This document shows, piece after piece, positions 57,125-64,000 of a stretch of DNA of 64,000 nucleotides. This DNA is from JACVRW01 sp052038485 (GTDB taxonomy: Bacteria; Actinomycetota; Thermoleophilia; Solirubrobacterales; Thermoleophilaceae): positions 1-64,000 of the forward strand of contig JBQGCL010000066.1 of the NCBI GenBank assembly GCA_052038485.1, given 5' to 3'. The notes under the pieces were generated by a model, which was not told the origin of the DNA, made no database searches, and saw only the letters and a program-made list of their open reading frames with translations. The position numbers and the translations under genes were made by a program. Positions within the stretch are counted from its first letter, which is position 1. Every line of letters starts with the position of its first letter.

Positions 57125-58689
57125 GGTCGCTCCACTCGTTTGGTCTCTGCCATCTCGAGCGCCCGGATCACGGTCGGGCGCGTCTCGCGCGGGTCGATGA
57201 CGTCGTCGATCAGCGCGTTGCCCGCGGCGATGTAGGGATCGATCGTCTTGCGGATCCCCTCGATCATCTGGGCGCGGGCGGCGTCCGGATCGTCGGACGC
57301 CTCGATCTGCTTGCGGAAGATGATGTTGACCGCGCCTTCCGGCCCCATCACCGAGATCTCGGCCGACGGCCAGGCGACGATCAGGTCCGGCTCGTAGGCC
57401 TTCCCGCACATCACGTAGTAACCGGCACCGTAGGCCTTGCGAATCACGACGGTCACCTTAGGGACCGTCGCCCGCGAGACCGCGTACAGCATCTTCGCGC
57501 CGTGCCTGATGATCCCGGCCTGCTCGACCTTGGTGCCGACCATGAACCCGGGCACGTCCATGAGGAACAGCAACGGGATTCCGTAGGCGTCGCACAGGTT
57601 GATGAAGCGCGCCGCCTTGTCGGAGGAGTCGTTCTCGAGGATGCCGCCGAGGTGCTTGGGCTGGTTGGCCACGATGCCGACCGGGCGGCCGCCCATGCGG
57701 GCGAGCGCTGTGATGATCGTGCGCGCCCAGCGCGGCTTGATGTCGAACCACTCGCCGTCGTCGACGATGCGGCGGCTCACCTCGTACATGTCGTAGGGGT
57801 GGCGCGGCGAGTCGGGCAGGATGTCGAGCAGGTCCTCGTCGACGCGGTCGACCGGGTCGGCCGGCTCGCGCTGCGGCGGCGGCTGCTCGCAGTTCGCCGG
57901 GAAGTACGACAGGTAGCGCTTGATCGCGTCGATGCACTCCTCGTCGGAATCGACCTCCAGGTCGCCGACGCCGGACACGCGCGTGTGGATGCGCGAGCCG
58001 CCCAGCTCCTCCTGCGTCACGTCCTCGCCGGTGACGGCCTTGGTCAGGTGCGGCCCGGCGAGCGCCATCGACCCACGGCCCTTGACCATCGGCACGAAGT
58101 CGGCCAGCCCGGGGATGTAGGCGGTGCCGGCCGCACACGGGCCCATCAGCGCTGCGACCTGCGGGATCACGCCGCTGGCGACCACCTCCTCGCGGAACAG
58201 GTGCCCCGAGCCCGCGAACAGCGACCCGGCAGCCTCCTGGATGCGGGCGCCGGCCGAGTCGAGCAGCCACACCATCGGGATCCGCTTGCCGACCGCCATC
58301 TCGCGCAGCCGCGACACCTTCAGCTCGCCGGTCATGCCCATCGAGCCGGCCATCACCGTGAAGTCGTAGGCGGCGACCGCCACGAGCCGGCCGTCGATCT
58401 TGCCGAAGCCCGTCACCACGCCGTCGGCGGGCGCCTCCTTGCCCTCCATCGCGCGCTGCGAGAAGTGCGGCCGCCCGTGGATGCCCAGCTCGACGAACGT
58501 GCCCTCGTCGATCAGCAGCGCCAGCCGCTCGCGTGCGGTCAGCTTGTCCTGCTCGTGCTGGCGGGCGATCTTCTCCTCGCCGCCGCCCGCGCGCGCGCGT
58601 TCGCGTCGCTCGTGCAGGTCGTCGACGAGTGAGCGAAGCGAGGGGCGCGCGACGAGGCTGTCGGCGGCTGCGCGGTCGGTGGTGGCCAT
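57094..58689 (-). CDS. Acyl-CoA carboxylase, beta (carboxyltransferase) subunit
   Basis: The protein has 531 residues from ATG 58689. It has the two carboxyltransferase halves: KLTARERLALLIDEGTFVELGIHG, TVMAGSMGMTGELKVSRLREMAVGKRIPMVWLLDSAGARIQEAAGS, then PTVIRALEMAETK at the end. GMGPCAAGTAYIPGLADFVPMVKGRGSMALAGPHLTKAVTGE is similar to propionyl- or methylcrotonyl-CoA enzymes. A biotin-carboxylase/carrier alpha subunit is needed and is not in the window. It is followed in overlap by the amine oxidase. Confidence 0.9.
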   Translation of the reverse strand: MATTDRAAADSLVARPSLRSLVDDLHERRERARAGGGEEKIARQHEQDKLTARERLALLIDEGTFVELGIHGRPHFSQRAMEGKEAPADGVVTGFGKIDGRLVAVAAYDFTVMAGSMGMTGELKVSRLREMAVGKRIPMVWLLDSAGARIQEAAGSLFAGSGHLFREEVVASGVIPQVAALMGPCAAGTAYIPGLADFVPMVKGRGSMALAGPHLTKAVTGEDVTQEELGGSRIHTRVSGVGDLEVDSDEECIDAIKRYLSYFPANCEQPPPQREPADPVDRVDEDLLDILPDSPRHPYDMYEVSRRIVDDGEWFDIKPRWARTIITALARMGGRPVGIVANQPKHLGGILENDSSDKAARFINLCDAYGIPLLFLMDVPGFMVGTKVEQAGIIRHGAKMLYAVSRATVPKVTVVIRKAYGAGYYVMCGKAYEPDLIVAWPSAEISVMGPEGAVNIIFRKQIEASDDPDAARAQMIEGIRKTIDPYIAAGNALIDDVIDPRETRPTVIRALEMAETKRVERPWKKHGVMPV

Positions 58690-58711
58690 AGAAAGTAGGA
58701 AGCGCTACTCC

Positions 58712-59548
58712 CTACTCTTGCGCATCCGCCGCGATCCGGTCAAGCACTGGATCGAGCACTCGCATGGCCGTCTCTGCCGCGTCGGCCAGCTCGTCGGGGT
58801 CGCCGGGAGCCTCGAACGCCGTCACCTCGATGCCAACCAGCTCGCTGTCCTCGGCGACGGCCTCCATCAGGTCGTAGAGCTTGTCCGACGAGAGCCCGCC
58901 CGGCGCGGGCACGGCCGCGGGGAACTCCTCGGGATCGAGCACGTCGAGGTCGAGGTGGATGAACACCGGTGCGCCGTCGAGCGCGTTCTTGACCGCCACG
59001 AGCGTCTCGACCACGCTCGCGCCGATCACGGTGGCGTCGCTGCGCTCGAGCAGCTCGCGCTCGCCCGCGTCGAGGTCGCGCACCCCGGCAAGCACCAGCC
59101 GGTCGGCGGCGATCGTGTCGCCGAGCCCTGCGTCCCACTCGCCGCAGGCACCGGCCAGGCACATCCCGCCCAGGTAGCCGCTGCCGCTGGTGTCCGGCGT
59201 GTTGTAGTCGCCGTGCGCGTCCAGCCAGAGCACCATCGCGTCGGGGCGGTGGCGCAGCACGGCCGGCAGCGTGGTCACGGCGATCGAGCAGTCGGCGGCG
59301 GCGATCACCGGCACGCGGCCGCCGCTCAGCGCGTCGTCGACCTGGCCGCCGGCCTCGAGCAGGCAGCCGCGCGAGTCGCGCAGGTCCTGCTCGTAGCCAT
59401 TCTCCTCGGGCTCGGCGGGCGTGCCGATCGTGCGCGGCTCGACGCCCAGGCGCTTGCCGATCAGCGGGGCAAGTGTCTGGGCGCCGCGCACGCCGCCGGG
59501 CGTGCGGTCGGCGGTGCGGCAGACGAGTGCAACCAGTGACACCTTCAT
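58712..59548 (-). CDS. Arginase/agmatinase-like protein with an altered metal site
   Basis: The protein has 278 residues from ATG 59548, overlapping the hydratase stop (ATGA). The fold motifs are visible: DAHGDYN (Asp110, His112, Asp114) and HLDLDVLDP (Asp200, Asp202). The first motif, normally GGDHS with a Mn-ligand His, reads AADCS, so that His is Cys87. The final EVTAFEAP is also atypical. The metal cluster may be changed or single. The reaction is probably not plain arginine hydrolysis; formimidoylglutamase and guanidino-acid branches exist. Coupling with an enoyl-CoA hydratase is odd for a ureohydrolase. Confidence 0.8.
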   Translation of the reverse strand: MKVSLVALVCRTADRTPGGVRGAQTLAPLIGKRLGVEPRTIGTPAEPEENGYEQDLRDSRGCLLEAGGQVDDALSGGRVPVIAAADCSIAVTTLPAVLRHRPDAMVLWLDAHGDYNTPDTSGSGYLGGMCLAGACGEWDAGLGDTIAADRLVLAGVRDLDAGERELLERSDATVIGASVVETLVAVKNALDGAPVFIHLDLDVLDPEEFPAAVPAPGGLSSDKLYDLMEAVAEDSELVGIEVTAFEAPGDPDELADAAETAMRVLDPVLDRIAADAQE

Positions 59549-60330
59549 CGGCCCGTCCAATTCGGCTCGCGCTTCTCGAAGAACGCCTTCACGCCCTCCT
59601 GGATGTCCTCGGTCGTGAACGACAGGGAGAGCTGGGCGCGCAGGAAGTCGAGCGCGTCCTCGAAGGGCATGTCGAGCTGGCGGTACATGGCGTCCTTGCC
59701 GAGCTTCATGGCGACCGGCGACTTGGCCGCCAGCTTCGTCGCCCAGTCGTCGACCGCGGCCTCGAAGTCGGTCTCGGGCACGACCTTGTTGACGATCCCG
59801 AACTCGCGCGCCTCGCTTGCCGGAATACGGTCGCCGAGCAGCAGCAGCTCGTTGGTCTTCTTGCGCGGGACGTTGCGGTAGATCAGCGCCATGATCATGA
59901 ACGGGAAGACTCCGACGTTGATCTCCGGCGTGCCGAACGTGGCGGACTCCTTGGCGACGATCAGGTCGCAGCAGAGGGCGACGCCGAGCGACCCGGCGAG
60001 CACGTGCCCGTTGGCCGCGCAGATCGTCGGCTTGCCGAGCGTGAGGATCGTGCGGAACAGGCGCGGGAAGCGCTCTGTCCCGAAGTGCTTGTGGACGAGT
60101 GGGACGTCGGCGGCGAACTGGTCGAGCGACGCGCCCGCGGAGAACACCTTCTCGTGCGACGAGGCGAGCACGACGCAGCGAACGGTGGCGTCGTCGCGGG
60201 CCGCCTCGAACGCCGCGGCCAGCTCGCCGAGCAGCTCGTTCGAGAGGGCGTTGCGGTTGTCGGGGGTGTTGAGCGTGACGGTCGCGACGCCGTCGTCGCG
60301 GACGTCGTAGAGGATCGTCTCGTAGGACAC
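59545..60330 (-). CDS. Enoyl-CoA hydratase/isomerase-family protein
   Basis: The protein has 261 residues from GTG 60330. Crotonase-fold blocks: VATVTLNTPDNRNALSNELL, FSAGASLDQF (oxyanion hole 1), ICAANGHVLAGSLGVALCCDLIVAKESATFGTPEINVGVFPF. Of the two catalytic glutamates, the one in TPEINVG is present. The one expected in LAGSLGVAL (normally GGGxEL) is Val. Such single-Glu members are often isomerases, not hydratases. It overlaps the arginase-like gene. Confidence 0.9.
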   Translation of the reverse strand: MSYETILYDVRDDGVATVTLNTPDNRNALSNELLGELAAAFEAARDDATVRCVVLASSHEKVFSAGASLDQFAADVPLVHKHFGTERFPRLFRTILTLGKPTICAANGHVLAGSLGVALCCDLIVAKESATFGTPEINVGVFPFMIMALIYRNVPRKKTNELLLLGDRIPASEAREFGIVNKVVPETDFEAAVDDWATKLAAKSPVAMKLGKDAMYRQLDMPFEDALDFLRAQLSLSFTTEDIQEGVKAFFEKREPNWTGR

Positions 60331-60339
60331 CCGGCGAAG

Positions 60340-60368
60340 TTGTACTAGCTTGCCCGCAGCGCTACGGT
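60340..60368 (+). promoter_or_regulatory. Promoter of the universal stress protein gene, leaderless layout
   Basis: TTGTAC (60340-60345), a 17-bp spacer and TACGGT (60363-60368) are followed by 6 bases and ATG 60375. No Shine-Dalgarno. Confidence 0.55.
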
Positions 60369-60374
60369 CCCGCC

Positions 60375-60809
60375 ATGTTCAAGTCGATCGTCGTCGGGAC
60401 CAACGGCACGGCGACCGCGGACATCGCGGTGAGCCGGGCCGTCGAGCTGGCGAAGCTCACGGGCGCGACGCTGCACGTAGTGAGTGCCTACGAGCCGGCA
60501 CCTGCGACGGTGGGTGGCAACCGCCCCCCGGCCGAGGCGGCCGAGTGGGCGATCACCCCGCACTTCAAGGTGGACGCGGTGCTGGACCGCGCCACCGACA
60601 TCGCCCGCGGCGGAGGCATCGACGTCGAGGTGCACGGCCCGAAGGGCGACGCCGCCTCGGCGATCCTCACGGCCGCCGAGGAGTACGACGCCGACCTGAT
60701 CGTGCTCGGCAGCAAGGGGATGCAGGGCGCGCGCCGCGTGCTCGGCAGCGTGCCCAACACGGTGTCGCACAAGGCGGGCTGCGACGTGATGATCGTCCAG
60801 ACGACCTAG
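60375..60809 (+). CDS. UspA-family universal stress protein
   Basis: The protein has 144 residues. Start IVVGTNGTATADIAVSRAVELAKLTGATLHVVSAYEP and the nucleotide-binding G2xG9xGS motif LGSKGMQGARRVLGSVPNTVSHKAGCDVMIV define an ATP-binding Usp. It converges with the HD-GYP-like gene by 4 bases. Confidence 0.93.
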   Translation: MFKSIVVGTNGTATADIAVSRAVELAKLTGATLHVVSAYEPAPATVGGNRPPAEAAEWAITPHFKVDAVLDRATDIARGGGIDVEVHGPKGDAASAILTAAEEYDADLIVLGSKGMQGARRVLGSVPNTVSHKAGCDVMIVQTT

Positions 60810-62713
60810 GTCGGCGCGGGGGCCAGCTCGATCGCCAAGCGCGCTCGGGCGAAGAGGTCCTCCCCGCGATCGCCGGGCTCCCACGCGGCAACGCCGACAC
60901 GGAGCCGGGGGCCGGTTGGATCGAGACGCTCGAGGTCCGCGGCCAGCCTGCCCGCGCGGTCGGAGGCGTCGCCCGTGCCCGTCAGCACCAGCGCCAGTCG
61001 CCGGCCGCTGTATCGACCGATCGTCGCGCTCTCCCCGGCGACCGCTCGTTCGAGCAACCGGGCGGCCGCCTGAAGCGCCATATCGCCGGCTGCATAGCCC
61101 TCGCGCAGGTTGATCATGGATAGTTCGGACAGCTCCGCGATCGCCACGGCGAAGGGTCGGTGGCTGCGCGCGGAGCGCTCCGCCTCGCGAGCCGCCACCT
61201 CCTGCAGGTGGCGATGCGAATGCAGCAGAGTCACGTTGTCACTGGCGGCGGCCGAGCTGACGCCCAGCCGGGCAGTGTCCAACACCTCTTCTGCCGGAAC
61301 GCGCGCCGGCAGGGGGGCCGCCGGTCGCTCGTCTGACGGGTGGGGCGGCCGGCGTCGGACCTCGTCGACGAACAGCGAGACGATCTCGGCGTCGAACTGG
61401 GTCCCTGCGCAGCGCTCGAGTTCCGCGCACGCCTCGCTGAGCGTGAACGCTTGGCGGTACGGGCGCGCGGAGATGAGCGCGCAGAAGCAGTCGACGACCG
61501 CCACCACGCGAGCGTCGAGCGGTATCTCCTCCCCGTGGAGACGGTCCGGGTATCCCTGCCCGTCCCAGCGCTCGTGGTGGTGACGGATCGCAGACGCGAG
61601 ATCGGAGAGTCCGGGCACGCGCTCGACTATGCGGGCGCTGATCTCCGGGTGAAGCTCGACGGTCGCTCGCTCGTCCGCCGTGAGCCGGCCAGGCTTGAGG
61701 AGCACGCGCTCGCTGATGCCCAGCTTGCCCACATCGCGCAGCAGGGCGGCGAACAGGATCTGCTCGCGCCGGGCCGGCTCGAGGCCGAGCCGGCGGGCGA
61801 CACGCTCGGCGCAATCGCTGACCTCAGCAGCGTTTGCATCGAAGAACAGGTCCGTGCTGGCCATCGCGTCGGCGAGGATCCCGACCACGGCGAGGTAGGA
61901 CGAGCGCACGCGACCTTGGAGGCGGTGGTTCTCGAGCACGGCACCGGCGTGATCGCCAAGCGCGAGTAGCACGTCATCGTCGATCTCCTCGAAGCCGCCG
62001 CGGCGGTTCGCGCATATCACGACCCCTTCGAATCCGTCGTTCATGTACACGGGGAGCGCAACGAGCGACTCGATCTCGTCGTCGGCGGCGGACATGCCGT
62101 CACCAGGTGAGTCCTCGCGCACGATCTCGTCTCGCTCGAGCACCTTCTCGGCGAAGCGCTGCGCGACCGAGCTTCTGGTGGGGTCGTGGCGGAACCCGAT
62201 GTGGCAGACGAGGTCGAGTCGCCCGTCACCGTCGCGATCGCTCTTGGAGAGCAGCAGGCCGCACCTCGCCTGCGAGAGGCGCACGGCGACCTCCAGCACG
62301 AGCTCGTGAAGATCGCCGGATCCGTGGCCACCGCGATAGCTGCGCAGCACCTGCTCGCGCAGCTCCCGCGACCATTCGCGCTCGGCCTGGCGAGCTCGTT
62401 CGGTGCGCACACGGAGCTGGCGCTCGCGGCGAAGCGACTCGCGCTGCTCATCCAGTTGTCGCCGAAGGCTCGCCTCGGTCGCGCGCGCCCGTTCGTCCAT
62501 CTGGCCGCGCCGCTGCTGCTCGAGCGCGGCGCGCGCGGCCGCCGCGCGCCGTTCGCGAGCCCAGGCCGCGATGGCGGCGACCACGGCAGCCACCAGCACG
62601 GTCACGACGAGGGCACCCGGCCCGCCGACCATCACCATCACGGCGGCGACGCCGGCCAAGGCGACGGCAACGCCGATCAGAGCCCTCTCCGTCCCTGGGC
62701 CAAAGACCCTCAT
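60806..62713 (-). CDS. Membrane signalling protein: GAF, degenerate HD-GYP and degenerate GGDEF
   Basis: The protein has 635 residues from ATG 62713. Two membrane helices (ALIGVAVALAGVAAVMVMVGGPGALVVTVLVAAVVAAIAAW) and a charged coiled coil (about 60-120) lead to a GAF-like domain (about 130-280: DLVCHIGF, VALPVYMNDGFEGVVICANRRGG), an HD-GYP-like domain (about 300-480: LLRDVGKLGISERVLLKPGRL, HHHERWDGQGYPDRLHGEEIPLDARVVAVVDCFCALIS) and a C-terminal GGDEF-like fold (about 510-635). The HD pair reads RD in place of HD, and the GGDEF signature reads GRYSGRRLALVL. Catalysis is doubtful; binding of c-di-GMP or regulation is likelier. Shorter or longer starts are possible. Confidence 0.8.
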   Translation of the reverse strand: MRVFGPGTERALIGVAVALAGVAAVMVMVGGPGALVVTVLVAAVVAAIAAWARERRAAAARAALEQQRRGQMDERARATEASLRRQLDEQRESLRRERQLRVRTERARQAEREWSRELREQVLRSYRGGHGSGDLHELVLEVAVRLSQARCGLLLSKSDRDGDGRLDLVCHIGFRHDPTRSSVAQRFAEKVLERDEIVREDSPGDGMSAADDEIESLVALPVYMNDGFEGVVICANRRGGFEEIDDDVLLALGDHAGAVLENHRLQGRVRSSYLAVVGILADAMASTDLFFDANAAEVSDCAERVARRLGLEPARREQILFAALLRDVGKLGISERVLLKPGRLTADERATVELHPEISARIVERVPGLSDLASAIRHHHERWDGQGYPDRLHGEEIPLDARVVAVVDCFCALISARPYRQAFTLSEACAELERCAGTQFDAEIVSLFVDEVRRRPPHPSDERPAAPLPARVPAEEVLDTARLGVSSAAASDNVTLLHSHRHLQEVAAREAERSARSHRPFAVAIAELSELSMINLREGYAAGDMALQAAARLLERAVAGESATIGRYSGRRLALVLTGTGDASDRAGRLAADLERLDPTGPRLRVGVAAWEPGDRGEDLFARARLAIELAPAPT

Positions 62714-62911
62714 CTGTTCGAGGTACCCCGAGATCCCGCCGCTACTCGGGAGCGCCGCCGGGAACCCGTCTAGCCCCGTCCCGCGCCTTGGCGCCTGAGC
62801 GACGAGATTCGCTCGCTTGCCGCAGTGAGGCCGGCGAGGCTCCCGGCGGCGACAGGGCCGCCTTCGCGGTGGAGAGCGCAAGGCTGTATCAGCGGGACGG
62901 CTGATCGGGAG
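62714..62911. other. Intergenic gap without a recognised gene
   Basis: These 198 bases separate the TreS-like gene from the HD-GYP-like gene on the minus strand. The HD-GYP frame stays open across most of it, so a longer N-terminus cannot be excluded; no clear promoter or terminator was seen. Confidence 0.4.
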
Positions 62912-64000
62912 CTAGGGCGGCAGGCGGTCGCCCGGCCGGCGCACGCGAAACCAATGTGCGCCGTACGGGGCCAGGTCGAGCGTCGCCGTTCCCGCCTTCA
63001 GCCGGTGATCCTGGTTCTCGAAGAGGTCGACCAGAGCTCCGTCTCCGTCCAGCTCCAGGCTGGCGCGCGCCTCGCGTCCGGACAGGTTGTGGACCGCGAC
63101 CACGGTCGAGCCATCCCAGTCGCTGCGCTGAGCGAAGACGGCCGGGTCACCGGCATCGAGCAGGATCCATTCGCCCCAGCCGAATTCCGGGCACTCCCGG
63201 CGACGGCGGATCAGCCGCTCCATCCAGTTGAGCAGCGAGTCGGGATCTCGGCGCTGGCGAGCGACGTTGACCGCCCGAAAGCCGAACGGCCCCTTCTCGA
63301 CGATGGGACGGCAGGGGTCCGAAGCGGCCGTGAAGCCCGCGTGGCGATCGCCCGACCACTGCATCGGCGAGCGGACGCTGTAGCGGCCTTCGATGGCCGG
63401 GTTCTCGGCCATCCCAACCTCCTCGCCATAGAACAGGACGGGTGTTCCCGGCAGCGAGAAGGCGAGCGAGTAGACCATGCGAATGCGCTGCTGGTTCCCC
63501 TCCAGCATGGTCGGCAGCCGACGTCGCAGCCCGCGCCCGTATAGCTGTAGCTCCGCCTGAGGTCCGAAGGCGTCGAACACCTCCTGGCGCTCGCCGTCGC
63601 TGAGCTTGTCGAGGGTCAGCTCGTCATGGTTGCGAACGAAGTTGGCCCACTGGCAGTCCTCGGGAATGGGCGGCAGCGCCCGAAGGGCCTTGGCCAGCGG
63701 GCCGGCGTCCTCGCGTGCGAGTGACAGGAACATCGCCTGGTTGACCGTGAACGAGAGGACCAGCTGGAGCTCGTCGCCGTCCTCGTCACCGAAGAACCGG
63801 CGCTGCTGCTCGGGCGCCAGGTTGACCTCGCCGAGCAGCACCGCCTCGCCCTTGCGGCGCCCGATGAAGCGGCGCAGGTCGCGCAGCAGATCGTGCGGGT
63901 CCTGGCATGTTCCCTCGGGACTGCCGGAAGGCTCGATCAGGAACGGGACAGCATCCACCCGAAACCCGCTCAGGCCCTGCTCGAGCCAGAAGCCGACGAC
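62912..64000 (-). CDS. GH13 alpha-amylase family enzyme, trehalose-synthase (TreS)-like, C-terminal part
   Basis: 363 residues are seen; the N-terminus lies beyond the right edge. GH13 motifs: WLEQGLSGFRVDAVPFLIE (nucleophile Asp), AVLLGEVNLAPEQQ (acid/base Glu) and FVRNHDELTLDKLSD (transition-state Asp). QRIRMVYSLAFSLPGTPVLFYGEEVGMAEN and VRSPMQWSGDRHAGFTAAS are typical of trehalose synthase/maltose-glucosyltransferases (GH13_16). The C-terminal beta domain is complete (VVAVHNLSGREARASLELDG). TreS interconverts maltose and trehalose and feeds glycogen via maltose-1-phosphate. A maltokinase partner is not seen in the window. Confidence 0.88.
   Translation of the reverse strand, partial: VVGFWLEQGLSGFRVDAVPFLIEPSGSPEGTCQDPHDLLRDLRRFIGRRKGEAVLLGEVNLAPEQQRRFFGDEDGDELQLVLSFTVNQAMFLSLAREDAGPLAKALRALPPIPEDCQWANFVRNHDELTLDKLSDGERQEVFDAFGPQAELQLYGRGLRRRLPTMLEGNQQRIRMVYSLAFSLPGTPVLFYGEEVGMAENPAIEGRYSVRSPMQWSGDRHAGFTAASDPCRPIVEKGPFGFRAVNVARQRRDPDSLLNWMERLIRRRRECPEFGWGEWILLDAGDPAVFAQRSDWDGSTVVAVHNLSGREARASLELDGDGALVDLFENQDHRLKAGTATLDLAPYGAHWFRVRRPGDRLPP

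Noticed and set aside
58690..58720. AGTAGG/CCTACT arms upstream of accD as an operator
   Set aside because: Only six bases per arm with 11 between; chance is too likely.

Overview
The window is very G+C-rich DNA of an actinobacterium. Four things point there: the small-membrane-protein operon (DUF3618 / Holin-X-like), the FprA-type ferredoxin reductase, the MCE-type permease, and the many genes whose -10 box sits directly in front of the start codon (leaderless transcripts). The mix of gene families fits a deep-branching soil actinobacterium such as the Thermoleophilia (Solirubrobacterales). That placement is inference. No rRNA, tRNA, CRISPR array, insertion sequence or phage was seen, and no gene-free stretch exceeds 300 bases. 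The region reads as ordinary, densely packed chromosome in which neighbouring genes very often overlap by 1-4 bases (ATGA, GTGA, TGATG).

Layout. 1-1.4 kb: end of an MlaE/YrbE permease, a lipoprotein and a tiny Cys-rich protein. 1.4-7.3 kb: large LuxR-type ATPase regulator followed by an overlapping operon dgcA-dgcN-SDR (D-glutamate use through N-acetylation and racemisation). 7.3-10.3 kb: amt-PII-PucR operon. 10.4-18.0 kb: metH, a secreted subtilase and a glycosyltransferase/flippase fusion. 18-27.5 kb: mixed housekeeping genes (HemQ-like protein, FprA, RDD protein with a long acidic tail, Ppx/GppA, MFS, FAH-family enzyme, ABC1 kinase, AlkA-like glycosylase). 27.5-33.8 kb: haloalkane dehalogenase pair, TetR, two sulfatases and a secreted partner. 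33.8-36.1 kb: P450 and an Fe-S trafficking set (A-type carrier, BolA, CGFS glutaredoxin). 36.2-38 kb: ECF sigma factor, anti-sigma factor and a secreted protein, with two matching promoters. 38-45 kb: small proteins, epimerase, DegV, AI-2E, flippase, membrane-stress operon, TetR and nitrilase. 45-49 kb: DUF2804, GH-A lipoprotein, a frameshifted AbiEi/DUF559 gene and CapA. 49-53 kb: class III-type ADH, and a BKACE / CoA-transferase / MerR operon. 53-60.3 kb: an overlapping run accD - Tat amine oxidase - DUF1254 - YdeI, and enoyl-CoA hydratase with an arginase-like protein. 60.4-64 kb: universal stress protein, a GAF/HD-GYP-like/GGDEF-like signalling protein and the C-terminal part of a TreS-like GH13 enzyme.

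The most interesting signals are regulatory. (1) Two near-identical ECF promoters (36774-36799 and 37979-38004) define a small sigma-factor regulon, and the sigma gene's own leader holds an in-frame ATG followed by a stop. (2) Six genes share an exact TAnnnT-6 nt-RTG leaderless layout. (3) Some overlapping genes appear to start with CTG inside a CTGA overlap. (4) A perfect 12-bp dyad covers the metH start. (5) Several enzymes have altered key residues: PII, arginase-like, HD-GYP-like and enoyl-CoA hydratase. No single undescribed multi-gene defence or biosynthetic system was found.
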